A stretch of DNA of 64,000 bases. It comes from Nitrosomonas sp. (GTDB lineage Bacteria; Pseudomonadota; Gammaproteobacteria; Burkholderiales; Nitrosomonadaceae). The position numbers and the translations under genes are program-made. Under the pieces are notes generated by a model. The model was not told the origin of the DNA. It was given only the letters and a program-made list of their open reading frames with translations, and made no database searches. Shown one piece after another: positions 55,663 through 64,000 of this stretch (positions are counted from its first letter, which is position 1; the number at the start of each line of letters is the position of its first letter). The stretch lies in the NCBI GenBank assembly GCA_024281825.1, contig JAMWZY010000005.1, positions 62,001-126,000 on the forward strand, in the 5' to 3' direction.

Positions 55663-56979
55663 GTGTCCAATATTTGGAAACGTTTTATTTATATTGTTCT
55701 GGTTACGCTGCTTTTTAGTGGGATTTTTTGGGTGATTTTTGGTGCGGTGTTTGCCTTGCTGCTGTTTGGTGTGACGCTATTCTGGATCGCATTACACCAT
55801 GTTTCGCATCTGGTTGCGTTGGAGCGTTGGTTATTATTACCCAAGCAAGTTTCCGCTAATATCCCAGCCGGTAGCGGTGAATGGGATGATGTGTTTGCGT
55901 ATTTGGCTCGTTACGTGCGCCAGCATAGCCAGAGCCAAGAATTACTGAGTCTGGCGCTAGAACGCATGCGCAATGTGACGGCTGCTATGCCAGATGGTAT
56001 TGTGCTATTGACTGAAAACGATCGAATTGAATGGTGTAACCCGGTTGCGGAAGATCATCTTGGAATAAGCTCGGCGCTCGATTCAGGGCAACAAATTACG
56101 CATTTGGTGCGACAAGTTCCGTTCGTTGAGTATTTGTCGGTACGCAATTTCACCAAGCCATTAATTTTGAACCAAACACGCCGACGGCATAAAAGCGTTT
56201 TTTCTTTGCAATTTGTACCGTATGGTTTCAATCAAAAATTACTCATTAGTCGAGACATTACCCGCTTTGAGAAGCTTGAAACGATGCGTCAAGATTTTAT
56301 CGCCAATGTTTCACATGAATTGCGCACACCGCTTACGGTGATCAGTGGTTTTCTTGATACCTTGACGCACGAGGAAACCACACCAGATTTTGACAAAAGG
56401 GCTTTGGCGTTGATGTCGGAACAAGCGATCCGCATGCAATCTCTAGTAGAGGATCTGTTGGTTTTGTCGCGTTTGGAGAATGAACAAAACAAAATTAATG
56501 AAACGATCATTAATGTAGCTGATTTACTCAGTGAAATTCTGCGTGATGTAGAATCACTCAGTACCGAAAAGCATGTGATTAAATTGGATATTGCGACACA
56601 AAGCCGGTTACTGGGTAGCGAAACAGAATTACGCAGCGCGTTTAGTAACTTGATCAATAATGCTGTGCGTTATACGCCGGAGGGCGGTGAAATCAGTATT
56701 CATTGGCAGGAAAAGGATGGGCAAGGCATATTTTATGTGCAGGATAGCGGTATCGGTATTGAAGCTCAGCATATTCCTCGTTTGACTGAGCGTTTCTACC
56801 GGATTGATACCAGCCGTTCTCGGGAAACCGGAGGAACAGGGCTCGGGCTAGCAATCGTCAAACATGTCGTAAATCGGCATGATGCGCGTTTGCAAATCAC
56901 CAGTGAGATTGGTAAAGGAAGCCGCTTTACGATTATTTTTCCAGCCAAACGATTGGTTGCAGAAGCGAAAGTATCCTAA
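55663..56979 (+). CDS. phoR: Phosphate regulon sensor kinase PhoR
   Basis: 438 residues from GTG. Two N-terminal membrane helices (about 8-45), a PAS domain (about 100-200, opening A-M-P-D-G-I-V-L-L), then the kinase. The H-box is A-N-V-S-H-E-L-R-T-P-L, the N-box is N-L-I-N-N-A-V-R-Y, and the G-boxes are D-S-G-I-G-I and G-T-G-L-G-L-A-I-V. Layout and sequence fit PhoR, which senses phosphate through PstSCAB-PhoU. No phoB is adjacent in the 188 nt upstream, so the pair is split here. Confidence 0.9.
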   Translation: MSNIWKRFIYIVLVTLLFSGIFWVIFGAVFALLLFGVTLFWIALHHVSHLVALERWLLLPKQVSANIPAGSGEWDDVFAYLARYVRQHSQSQELLSLALERMRNVTAAMPDGIVLLTENDRIEWCNPVAEDHLGISSALDSGQQITHLVRQVPFVEYLSVRNFTKPLILNQTRRRHKSVFSLQFVPYGFNQKLLISRDITRFEKLETMRQDFIANVSHELRTPLTVISGFLDTLTHEETTPDFDKRALALMSEQAIRMQSLVEDLLVLSRLENEQNKINETIINVADLLSEILRDVESLSTEKHVIKLDIATQSRLLGSETELRSAFSNLINNAVRYTPEGGEISIHWQEKDGQGIFYVQDSGIGIEAQHIPRLTERFYRIDTSRSRETGGTGLGLAIVKHVVNRHDARLQITSEIGKGSRFTIIFPAKRLVAEAKVS

Positions 56980-57006
56980 CGAGTGTTTCTCAATGGGGTT
57001 GCTAGG

Positions 57007-57855
57007 TTACGATTCAGCTTTTTCGGATGCTGTTTTCATAATCTTTTGTAACGGCTTGACCAATAACGACAAGCCAAATAACAACGTGCTGAATAACACG
57101 ATGGTGGTACCTGAAGCGACATTAAAAACATAACTCAGGTACATTCCAGTAATGCCAGAGAAAGTACCAATCAGTGTGGAGTAAATCATCATTTTGCTAA
57201 AACTGTCGGTCAAAATCCGTGCGGTAATGGCGGGTGCGATCAGCGTTGCGGCGACCATCGTGACACCGGTCACGTTAAGTGAGGCGATGACTGCAAGGGT
57301 GAGTATGATTGAAAACAGCAGTTGTACCGATGCGGTTTTAATGCCCGATACGTGTGCTGCTTCATGATCGAACGTCGAGAAGAGTAGGGCGCGGTAGGAA
57401 AAAAACAGAGTAATGAAGGTGACAACGGTGACGATGCCAATGATGATCAGATCGTTGTCACTGATTCCTAAAATATTGCCGAACAAAGCTGCTTCGAAAT
57501 TTTGCTTGAAATTGCGCAATTTACTCACGATGGCAACACCCAATGCAAACATTGCGGTCGTGACAATGCCGATGGCTGCATCGAGTTTGATTTTGTTGTT
57601 TTGGGTGATTTTGTTAATGATCAATGCGGCGGCTAATCCCATGGCACATGCACCCGCATAAAAATTCATGTTCAGGGTGAATCCCACAATCGCCCCGCCG
57701 ATTGCGGCATGCGATAGTCCGTGACCCACGTAGCTCATGCCGCGCAACACCACGTATACACCAATTAACCCACCGGTTGCGCCCACTAAACTGGCAGCTA
57801 ACAGGCCACGAAGAAAAAAATCATATTGCAGCGGTTCAAGCAAAAATTCCATCAA
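57007..57855 (-). CDS. ABC-3 family metal transporter permease
   Basis: 282 residues with about 8 membrane helices, ZnuB/MntB type. G-V-Y-V-V-L-R-G-M-S-Y-V-G-H-G-L-S-H-A near the N-terminus is the family signature. Forms the channel of the metal ABC transporter encoded upstream (ATPase and binding protein) on the same strand. A NikR-like operator before the operon argues for nickel rather than zinc. Confidence 0.92.
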   Translation of the reverse strand: MMEFLLEPLQYDFFLRGLLAASLVGATGGLIGVYVVLRGMSYVGHGLSHAAIGGAIVGFTLNMNFYAGACAMGLAAALIINKITQNNKIKLDAAIGIVTTAMFALGVAIVSKLRNFKQNFEAALFGNILGISDNDLIIIGIVTVVTFITLFFSYRALLFSTFDHEAAHVSGIKTASVQLLFSIILTLAVIASLNVTGVTMVAATLIAPAITARILTDSFSKMMIYSTLIGTFSGITGMYLSYVFNVASGTTIVLFSTLLFGLSLLVKPLQKIMKTASEKAES

Positions 57856-58668
57856 TTATGGCTGTTCCATAAACTGCAAAGGGGTGGCGTGGGCAATCAA
57901 CAAGTGTCCTTCATGTTTTACGATGACAATATCTCCACCATACGTTTTGGCGAGGATTTCGTTGGTGAATATATCGTGTGGACGGCCTTGTGCAATGACG
58001 CCTTTATTGAAGCAAATCACCCAAGGTAAATGGGAGGCTACGGCATTCAGATCGTGCGTGGTTAGTAAGATGGTAATGCCTTCGCAATTTAAACTACCTA
58101 GCAGATGCAATATTTCATGTTGTGTCTTGATATCAACGCCCGAAGTAGGTTCATCAAGAATTAGAATCTTCGGATTGCTGATCAAGGCGCGCGCTAAGAA
58201 AGTACGCTGACGTTGACCGCCAGAGATTGCGAGGATGTGCTGTTTCAAGCAACTACTGACATTCAAGCGTTCGGCCAGATCGTAGATTTGCTGGCGTTCA
58301 TGTTTTGTCAACCAGGGTAAAATACGGCCATTGGTATAAAGCCCCATGGCAATGACTTCCTCAACTGTGACAGGAAAATTCCAATCGACGCTACCCAATT
58401 GTGGTACATACCCAATGATGCCCGGTTTGATTTTTTCAACGGTTTGACCATTCAGTTCGGTTTTACCGCAAGTCACCGGGTGCATGCCCATCAGGATTTT
58501 AAGCAGCGTGGTTTTTCCGCAAGCGGTAGGTCCTACGATACCGGCAAATAATCCATGCGGAATTTCTAATGAAAGGTTCTGGAATAATGGGCGCTCATAA
58601 CCTGCGGTAATATTGCAGAGGCTAACGGCTGAATGCAATGGTGTGTCAGAATCGATTATTGCTTGCAT
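57856..58668 (-). CDS. Metal ABC transporter ATPase
   Basis: 270 residues from ATG 58668; a GTG at 58698 would add 10. Walker A G-P-T-A-C-G-K-T-T, signature I-S-G-G-Q-R-Q-R-T, Walker B I-L-I-L-D-E-P-T-S-G-V-D and T-T-H-D are all present. ZnuC/MntA-like. Overlaps the binding-protein gene by about 20 nt and abuts the permease gene, so one operon. Confidence 0.92.
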   Translation of the reverse strand: MQAIIDSDTPLHSAVSLCNITAGYERPLFQNLSLEIPHGLFAGIVGPTACGKTTLLKILMGMHPVTCGKTELNGQTVEKIKPGIIGYVPQLGSVDWNFPVTVEEVIAMGLYTNGRILPWLTKHERQQIYDLAERLNVSSCLKQHILAISGGQRQRTFLARALISNPKILILDEPTSGVDIKTQHEILHLLGSLNCEGITILLTTHDLNAVASHLPWVICFNKGVIAQGRPHDIFTNEILAKTYGGDIVIVKHEGHLLIAHATPLQFMEQP

Positions 58669-59620
58669 CAATGTTCGCGGTACAAGTTGCGTTTCCACCC
58701 AGCGCTTGCGTCATGATCGCCATATTGTTCGTCATCATGCCGATGAAGGAATCGATAGGAGGCGCGGGCAATTCATCGTCTGAAAGTTGATCGATAAATT
58801 GCACATTGGCTTCACGCGCAATTTGCTTCATGATTTTGCTGGGAAAAACATCCGAGCCAAAAATAGCCGGTACACCGGCTTGCTTGATCTGTTTGATGAC
58901 ATTCATCACTTCTTGTGGTGCGGGTTCTGAGAAATCTGACGGTTGGATGGCTGCAATGACGGTCATGCCATAGCGTGGCGCGAAATAAGCAAATGAGTCA
59001 TGATAAGTTACCAGCTTACGATTCTTTTCAGGAATCGTTTTAACGCAAGCAAAAATGGCTTGATCCAATTTTGTGAGTTTAGCGAGATAGGTTTTGGTAT
59101 TTAAGAAATACTGTTCTTGATGCTTGGGATCCAATTCGCTCAGACTATCCCGGATGATTTCAGCATACTGCATCACCAATTGGATATTTAACCACAGATG
59201 CGGATTGGGATGCCCATGTTCACGCGGGAAACTGAAGTCATATTGCCAGTCTTCTTCCTTTAGCGTGCGATTGCCCAATTGCACAACGCGCGTTGCAGGT
59301 TTCTTTACTTTTTCAGCTAATTTTAAAGTCGGCAACTCAAGGTCAAGGCCGTTGGCGATGATCAAGTCAGCTGCTTGCAGTGTTTTGATGTCGGATGGAA
59401 TGGGCTCAAAAGTATGCGAATCAATGCCATCAGGAACTAAACCAATGACATCCGCATAAACTCCACCAATATTTCGCACTATGTTTGTGATGGGTGCAAC
59501 AGTTGTGATGACCGTGAGTTTCTTGGGATGCTCCGAAGCAAAAATTTGCTTTCCTAGTGCCAGTGAGATGAATACCGTGATGAAAAAAAAGAGTAATAGG
59601 TAACGATTAGGAGTTCTCAT
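58646..59620 (-). CDS. Metal ABC transporter substrate-binding protein (cluster A-I)
   Basis: 324 residues. Signal peptide (Y-L-L-L-F-F-F-I-T-V-F-I-S-L-A-L-G). Cluster A-I fold with D-G-I-D-S-H-T-F-E-P and N-P-H-L-W-L-N giving two His ligands, H in V-T-Y-H-D-S-F and D in G-S-D-V-F-P. There is no long His-rich loop as in ZnuA. The exact metal cannot be read from the sequence; the NikR-like box 52 nt upstream and nikR nearby point to nickel (or cobalt). First gene of the ABC operon. Confidence 0.88.
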   Translation of the reverse strand: MRTPNRYLLLFFFITVFISLALGKQIFASEHPKKLTVITTVAPITNIVRNIGGVYADVIGLVPDGIDSHTFEPIPSDIKTLQAADLIIANGLDLELPTLKLAEKVKKPATRVVQLGNRTLKEEDWQYDFSFPREHGHPNPHLWLNIQLVMQYAEIIRDSLSELDPKHQEQYFLNTKTYLAKLTKLDQAIFACVKTIPEKNRKLVTYHDSFAYFAPRYGMTVIAAIQPSDFSEPAPQEVMNVIKQIKQAGVPAIFGSDVFPSKIMKQIAREANVQFIDQLSDDELPAPPIDSFIGMMTNNMAIMTQALGGNATCTANIDASNNRF

Positions 59621-59671
59621 GAGTTTTTATTCTTTCTGTCGAGCCTTGTAGCAGGCTATTTTACACAAATT

Positions 59672-59700
59672 TGTATGAAGAAAAATTTATCTTTCATACA
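59672..59700. promoter_or_regulatory. NikR-like operator (GTATGA-N15-TCATAC)
   Basis: TGTATGAA (59672-59679) and TTCATACA (59693-59700) form an 8-bp dyad. The core GTATGA/TCATAC is exactly the E. coli NikR half-site; the spacer is 15 nt here and 16 in E. coli. It lies 52 nt before the ABC operon and 117 nt before the TonB receptor ATG, so it can control both divergent units. nikR is 2.3 kb away. Confidence 0.72.
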
Positions 59701-59816
59701 GAATCACGATACACTCAATGCGTGTGAAGTTTTTTATATATTTCATACTAAGAATGTTTTCACAGTATAAAAAGCCTCAGCTTATTGAATTATCAGTCAA
59801 TAGAAGATTCGTTTTA

Positions 59817-61886
59817 ATGCCAAAAACAACAAAAAAAGAATTTATAGTAAGTAGCAGTACCGTGCTTTTATCGCTGTGGATGGTAGCGATCGTTCACGCT
59901 GCAGGGGTGCCAACACTGAATGAGGTCGTCGTAAAAGCCAATTCCAAAGAATTAATCGGAACCGCTAATTCTGCAAATGAAGGAACCGTTCTCAAGCGCC
60001 AATTAGATGCACGTACCGTCTATCGTCCAGGAGAATTGCTTGAATCGGTGCCTGGATTGATTGTTACGCAGCATAGCGGTGAAGGAAAAGCGAATCAGTA
60101 TTTTTTGCGAGGATTTAACCTGGATCATGGTACGGATGTGCGCATTTCTGTTGATGGCATGTTGGTTAACCAACGTTCGCATGGACATGGCCAAGGTTGG
60201 GCGGATACTAATTTTGTTATTCCAGAGCTAATAGGCGGTTTGCAGTACATGAAAGGCCCCTATTATGCAAGCCAGGGTGATTTCTCTTCTGCGGGCGCTG
60301 TCAGCTTGAATTATCTGGATAAATTACCGCAAGGGATTGCGACCTATGGATTGGGTCAACAAGGATTCATGCGCGGATTGGTCGCCAAGTCTCATGAAAT
60401 CGGCGCAGGAAATCTTCTGTATGCACTCGAGTTGTTGACTAAAGATGGACCCTGGGTTAAACACGAGGATTATAAGAAATTCAATGGCGTATTACGTTAT
60501 AGTCAGGACAATGGGTTGACTAAATTTAATATTAGCGCGATGGGGTATGGTGCGAGATGGAATGCAACCGATCAAATACCTCAAAGAGGTGTGGAGAGTG
60601 GCTATGTTTCACGATTAGGATCAATTGATCCTAGCAGTGGTGGTGAAACGCATCGCTTTAGTCTATCGGGCGCACTGCAACATGCCAGTCGTTTCGGCAT
60701 GACGCATATCAATTTGTATACGTTGCATTCCAACTTGGCGCTATTTTCCAATTTTACCTATTTCCTGGATGATCCGATCAATCGGGACCAGTTTTCACAA
60801 GTGGATAAACGTTTTCAATCGGCCATGAATGTCAGCCATTCATGGATCAACAAGGTGGCTGGTTTCGATGTTGAAAATACTGTCGGCGTGCAATTCCAGA
60901 ATGACGTGATTGATAATGGGCTGTTAAGCACAAAAGAGCGCCTTGCTTTATCAACGACGCGAAGTGATCATATCAACCAGAACAGTGTCGGGTTGTTTTA
61001 TCAAAATAGTATTCAGTGGCTGGAAAAGCTTCGCACGGTAGCTGGTGTACGCTCAGATTATTATTGGTTTGATGTTACCAGCCGCTTGAATAAAGAAAAT
61101 TCCGGTACTAATTATGACAGTATGACCAATCCTAAGCTGGCTGTAATTTTGGGGCCATGGGCAGAAACCGAGTTTTATTTCAACTATGGCAGCGGATTTC
61201 ACAGCAACGATGCACGTGGAACTACCACCAAAGTAGATCCTAAAACTGGTGATTCGATCAGTCCGGTTCATCCTTTGGTGCGCTCAACAGGGTATGAAGT
61301 GGGTCTACGTTCTGCGATTATTCCGGGGTTGCAAGCTTCATTTGCATTATTTCGTTTGGATATGGCTTCTGAATTGCTTTTTGTCGGCGATGCAGGAACA
61401 ACTGTAGCCAGTCGTCCCAGTCAGCGTGAAGGTTTTGAGGTATCGGCGTTTTATATGCCTAAGGATTGGCTTACCATCGATGTGGATTATGCACTCGCAC
61501 GCGCACGTTTTAGCGATTTTGATCCGGCTGGCAATCATATTCCTGGCGCTATTAATGGGGTTGGTAAACTGGCAGTCTCAGTCGACAATATCGGCCGCTT
61601 ATTTGGCAGCATGCAAGTCCGTTATTTTGGTAAGCGCGCGCTCATCGAGGATAATAGTGTGCAGTCAGAGAATACCGTGACGCTCAATGGGCAAATCGGA
61701 TACAAAATCAGTAACAACGTTCGAATCATGTTACAAGGATTTAATCTATTGAACACACATGCGCACGCAATTGATTATTTTTATACCTCTAGATTACCGG
61801 GAGAGTTGGTTGCCGGTGTGGCAGACAAACATTTTCACCCGATTGAGACGCGTTCATTTCGAGTGAATATAGTAGCCAATTTTTAG
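59817..61886 (+). CDS. TonB-dependent receptor, probably for a nickel complex
   Basis: 689 residues from ATG 59817; a start at 59718 would add 33 residues without a signal. Signal (S-T-V-L-L-S-L-W-M-V-A-I-V-H-A-A), a TonB box region N-E-V-V-V-K-A, a plug domain with P-G-L-I-V-T-Q-H-S-G-E-G-K-A-N-Q-Y and L-R-G-F-N-L-D-H-G-T-D, and a beta-barrel ending in F (I-V-A-N-F). The plug loop R-S-H-G-H-G-Q-G-W could bind metal. Substrate inferred from nikR 86 nt downstream, the NikR box upstream and the divergent metal ABC operon. Confidence 0.88.
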   Translation: MPKTTKKEFIVSSSTVLLSLWMVAIVHAAGVPTLNEVVVKANSKELIGTANSANEGTVLKRQLDARTVYRPGELLESVPGLIVTQHSGEGKANQYFLRGFNLDHGTDVRISVDGMLVNQRSHGHGQGWADTNFVIPELIGGLQYMKGPYYASQGDFSSAGAVSLNYLDKLPQGIATYGLGQQGFMRGLVAKSHEIGAGNLLYALELLTKDGPWVKHEDYKKFNGVLRYSQDNGLTKFNISAMGYGARWNATDQIPQRGVESGYVSRLGSIDPSSGGETHRFSLSGALQHASRFGMTHINLYTLHSNLALFSNFTYFLDDPINRDQFSQVDKRFQSAMNVSHSWINKVAGFDVENTVGVQFQNDVIDNGLLSTKERLALSTTRSDHINQNSVGLFYQNSIQWLEKLRTVAGVRSDYYWFDVTSRLNKENSGTNYDSMTNPKLAVILGPWAETEFYFNYGSGFHSNDARGTTTKVDPKTGDSISPVHPLVRSTGYEVGLRSAIIPGLQASFALFRLDMASELLFVGDAGTTVASRPSQREGFEVSAFYMPKDWLTIDVDYALARARFSDFDPAGNHIPGAINGVGKLAVSVDNIGRLFGSMQVRYFGKRALIEDNSVQSENTVTLNGQIGYKISNNVRIMLQGFNLLNTHAHAIDYFYTSRLPGELVAGVADKHFHPIETRSFRVNIVANF

Positions 61887-61972
61887 GGTTTTCTGGGATT
61901 AACAGTTATTATTCCGTGTTAGTTAAAATAAACTTCTTTTTTTATCGCTAAGGATTAATTCAAGGAAGAGAT

Positions 61973-62440
61973 ATGGAACGATTTACCGTTTCAATGGATG
62001 AAGAGCTTTTCGAGCAGTTTGACAAAATTGTCAGTGCCAGGGGGTATGATAATCGTTCTGAGGCGATTCGTGATTTGGTGCGGGAATATCTTGAAGCTTC
62101 TCGCTTGCAAAAAGATAACAAAGGTTATTGCATTGCTACTTTGACCTATATCTATAATCATCATGAGCGCGATTTGGCAGCATTGGTGACATCTTCTCAC
62201 CATGAGCATCATGACATTACACTATCTAGCATGCATGTGCATATGGATCATGACAATTGCCTTGAGGTCGTGATTTTGCGTGGTACCATTCAAGATGTAC
62301 GGTACTTTGCTAACAAAGTGATTGCCAAAAGCGGCGTTCGCCATGGTAAATTACACATTGTGCCGATAGAAGTGTCAGAAGTTTCTCATCAGCATGCGAA
62401 TAATGCGCATAAGCATACCCATAGCAGTCCACGAACATAA
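61973..62440 (+). CDS. nikR: Nickel-responsive regulator NikR
   Basis: 155 residues. Ribbon-helix-helix N-terminus (R-F-T-V-S-M-D-E-E-L-F-E-Q-F-D) and an ACT-type metal domain. Nickel ligands line up with E. coli NikR one position later: H77, H88, H90 (M-H-V-H) and C96 (D-N-C-L-E). A His-rich tail (H-Q-H-A-N-N-A-H-K-H-T-H) is extra. Represses nickel uptake when nickel is high. AAGGAAGAG precedes the ATG. Confidence 0.95.
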   Translation: MERFTVSMDEELFEQFDKIVSARGYDNRSEAIRDLVREYLEASRLQKDNKGYCIATLTYIYNHHERDLAALVTSSHHEHHDITLSSMHVHMDHDNCLEVVILRGTIQDVRYFANKVIAKSGVRHGKLHIVPIEVSEVSHQHANNAHKHTHSSPRT

Positions 62441-62523
62441 GGGCTGTTAAAGAACTATATCCTTGCGCTAGCCTTCTTCTTCAAAAATATTTCTCAATGG
62501 CCTACAGTGAGTGGTTGGTAGTG

Positions 62524-63753
62524 CTACCATCCTGCCAAATAGGTGTTCATCAGACTGGAAGAACTTTCATAGAGCTCGGTAACGCTATGGCGGTCAAACC
62601 TCAAACTTCTCAATTTGACGGGCTTCGTAGGCAATATTTCTTTGGTTTCAAAATTAAACTGAATCAATGGCGTGACATGGTGGGCATTAATATAGAGATC
62701 GCCAGATTCATCCGCATTGGAAACTGGGTCATGAATGTCTGCAATGACGTGAATGAGTTCGGCGATTTTTTCTGCTGGCAGTGTAATCGTGTAGGTATTA
62801 AAAAAATCATCGGGAACGGGGGAGGAATTGAATGCAAAAGCTTCTAAACCTAATGTGGCTCCAACTGCTTGCGCAAGACCACCGCCAAGCGAATGACCTG
62901 CTACAATAATTTTAGCGCCTGGATATCGATTGATTACATCAAGCGCAAAGTTGAAGGCGTGTTTAAATTGATCGCTGACAATTCCCGTTGCAATAGCGCT
63001 ATCCGCTGTGACATCACGGAGGAAATTTTCAGTTTCTTTGAGTGAACAGGGAAAATCACAGGTTTCTGTGCCACGAAAAATCAGAGCGATTTCTTTGGGG
63101 TTGGTATTCTGGTTTTCATAAACACCTGCATCCATGCCGGAGCTTCTGCTCTTGGTTTCGATTAAATTCCAGGTACCCACGGTAGTATTATCAAAGTCAT
63201 AGACTGAGTCGGCCAGTTGCATATAAGGCAGGGAACGGCCAAGTAGATCCGCTGCTCGGCGCTCTTCGGAAGCTAACATGCCAAAAGGCTTCCAATCTCT
63301 ACCAGCAACATAATCTGGGTTAATGTAGATAGCGACCTGGCTAAGTTGAAAGATCGTTTCGTTATCATTGGATACGAGATTAAGATCGACACTGTAGCGT
63401 TCGGTACCAAATCGTTTTGGAATATCGATTTTGGGCATATTCAAGACGCCGGTTGCTGATGTAAATGTTGGGCTATGCGGTTCAGCAGGCATGTTATCCA
63501 GCTCAATACCAGTCAATTGGAATTGATTGCTTAGTTCTGGATTGTCACTACCTAACCATTGCAATGTGCCTTTATAAATATTGAAATCATTGGGGTCGAT
63601 CATGGCCACTTTTTGTAAACAAACCAGACCTATGGTATCCAGGTAGCTTGCAGGTGCTGTCAATTTCGAACACTCTTCTGATAGTGCGTAGGTAATAGAA
63701 GCAGTAGAAATCAGACTAACAAAGCTGGTAAATTTCGCTACAGCGAGTTTCAT
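62524..63753 (-). CDS. Secreted lipase-like alpha/beta hydrolase
   Basis: 409 residues. A signal peptide is visible (F-V-S-L-I-S-T-A-S-I-T-Y-A-L-S). The class-3 lipase nucleophile elbow A-G-H-S-L-G-G-G lies at about residues 286-293, and the oxyanion-region block L-I-F-R-G-T-E-T stands before it. A downstream Asp (D-I-H-D-P-V) and a late His (D-R-H-S-V-T) are plausible triad members. The first about 150 residues are an extra beta-rich domain. Substrate unknown (lipid or polyester). Confidence 0.8.
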   Translation of the reverse strand: MKLAVAKFTSFVSLISTASITYALSEECSKLTAPASYLDTIGLVCLQKVAMIDPNDFNIYKGTLQWLGSDNPELSNQFQLTGIELDNMPAEPHSPTFTSATGVLNMPKIDIPKRFGTERYSVDLNLVSNDNETIFQLSQVAIYINPDYVAGRDWKPFGMLASEERRAADLLGRSLPYMQLADSVYDFDNTTVGTWNLIETKSRSSGMDAGVYENQNTNPKEIALIFRGTETCDFPCSLKETENFLRDVTADSAIATGIVSDQFKHAFNFALDVINRYPGAKIIVAGHSLGGGLAQAVGATLGLEAFAFNSSPVPDDFFNTYTITLPAEKIAELIHVIADIHDPVSNADESGDLYINAHHVTPLIQFNFETKEILPTKPVKLRSLRFDRHSVTELYESSSSLMNTYLAGW

Positions 63754-63819
63754 AGTAATTGAGTATCCGTTATATAAGTAACGCTGTGTTCATCAAGCAA
63801 GTTTTATGGGTATTGATGA

Positions 63820-64000
63820 TCACCGAGGCATGCTTGGGTGATAACCTGTTTTTAAAGCCCGGATAGCGTCTTCATTGTTTCCGACTATTTGCCGGTTCGG
63901 GCAAAAGATATTTTTGGCTAGTTCTCTCTGTGCATAAAACTGCCGAACATTGGTTAGTTTTTCCCATTCCGATACGCGTGGCTCAGCCCAAGTTTTGTCA
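63820..64000 (-). CDS. C-terminal end of an unrecognised gene (partial)
   Basis: Open minus-strand frame from the window edge to TGA at 63820-63822, 59 visible residues. The stretch K-T-W-A-E-P-R-V-S-E-W-E-K-L-T-N-V-R-Q-F then N-I-F-C-P-N-R-Q-I-V-G has the look of a real protein end (mixed charged and aromatic residues, no stop in 180 nt). No family recognised. It is upstream of the lipase gene on the same strand with a gap of only 66 nt, so they may be co-transcribed. Confidence 0.55.
   Translation of the reverse strand, partial: DKTWAEPRVSEWEKLTNVRQFYAQRELAKNIFCPNRQIVGNNEDAIRALKTGYHPSMPR

Noticed and set aside
62497..62847. 116-residue plus-strand frame
   Set aside because: Antisense shadow of the lipase-like gene.

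Overview
This 64 kb window reads as chromosomal DNA of an AT-rich betaproteobacterium. The best guess is a Nitrosomonas-like ammonia oxidiser. That rests on recognised gene types and neighbourhoods (hopanoid genes, a PEP-CTERM protein, copper- and nickel-handling genes, a NrfJ-like protein), not on any search. There is no rRNA, tRNA, CRISPR array or prophage. The one clear mobile element is an IS3-family copy at 31.48-32.69 kb.

Layout. 0-2.8 kb: Mla-type lipid ABC transporter (permease cut by the window edge, ATPase, MCE protein, auxiliary lipoprotein). 2.86-6.4 kb: tiny lipoprotein lptM, lysA, a squalene-synthase gene and hpnA (lysine and hopanoid synthesis). 6.6-9.97 kb, minus strand: ubiE, a DUF971 gene, ybaB, dnaX and the 4.5S SRP RNA. 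10.1-13.9 kb: a TM0106-type RecB-like nuclease, a small lipoprotein and an HDOD-GAF protein. 13.9-19.9 kb, minus strand: a six-gene operon (YcnI-like copper protein, secreted unknown, TlpA thioredoxin, DUF4266 lipoprotein, giant DUF3570 outer-membrane protein, ApbE), which is the most unusual system here. 20.3-26.0 kb: purB and grpE-dnaK-dnaJ. 26.2-34.3 kb: accessory surface genes (nitroreductase, pyruvyl transferase, Wzx-like flippase, secreted proteins, the IS copy, a PEP-CTERM protein). 35.0-37.9 kb: rdgC, a DUF2007 gene and nadB. 38.2-40.0 kb: an unknown gene split by two frameshifts. 40.1-43.5 kb: a BON lipoprotein and a divergent pair of paralogous secreted glycosidase-like proteins, one behind a c-di-GMP riboswitch. 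43.6-50.8 kb: purC-purK-purE, exbD, sodB, hisG-hisD, an rRNA-methyltransferase-type gene and a NrfJ-like gene. 50.9-57.0 kb: sdaA, a PAS-GGDEF-EAL protein and phoR. 57.0-62.4 kb: a metal ABC transporter, a divergent TonB receptor and nikR, with a NikR-like operator between the divergent genes, so probably a nickel uptake locus. 62.5-64 kb: a secreted lipase-like protein and the tail of an unknown gene.

Main points. (1) The DUF3570 protein carries a D-T-W-S-G-A-T motif that matches the ApbE flavinylation consensus, and it is encoded next to ApbE. (2) dnaX contains an A9 run where loss of one A gives an immediate stop, a likely gamma/tau switch. (3) A c-di-GMP-I riboswitch precedes a secreted glycosidase-like gene. 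(4) A NikR box links a Znu-type ABC transporter and a TonB receptor to nickel. (5) A 581-residue reading frame is broken by one extra T in a T-run and by an exact 8-bp tandem duplication.
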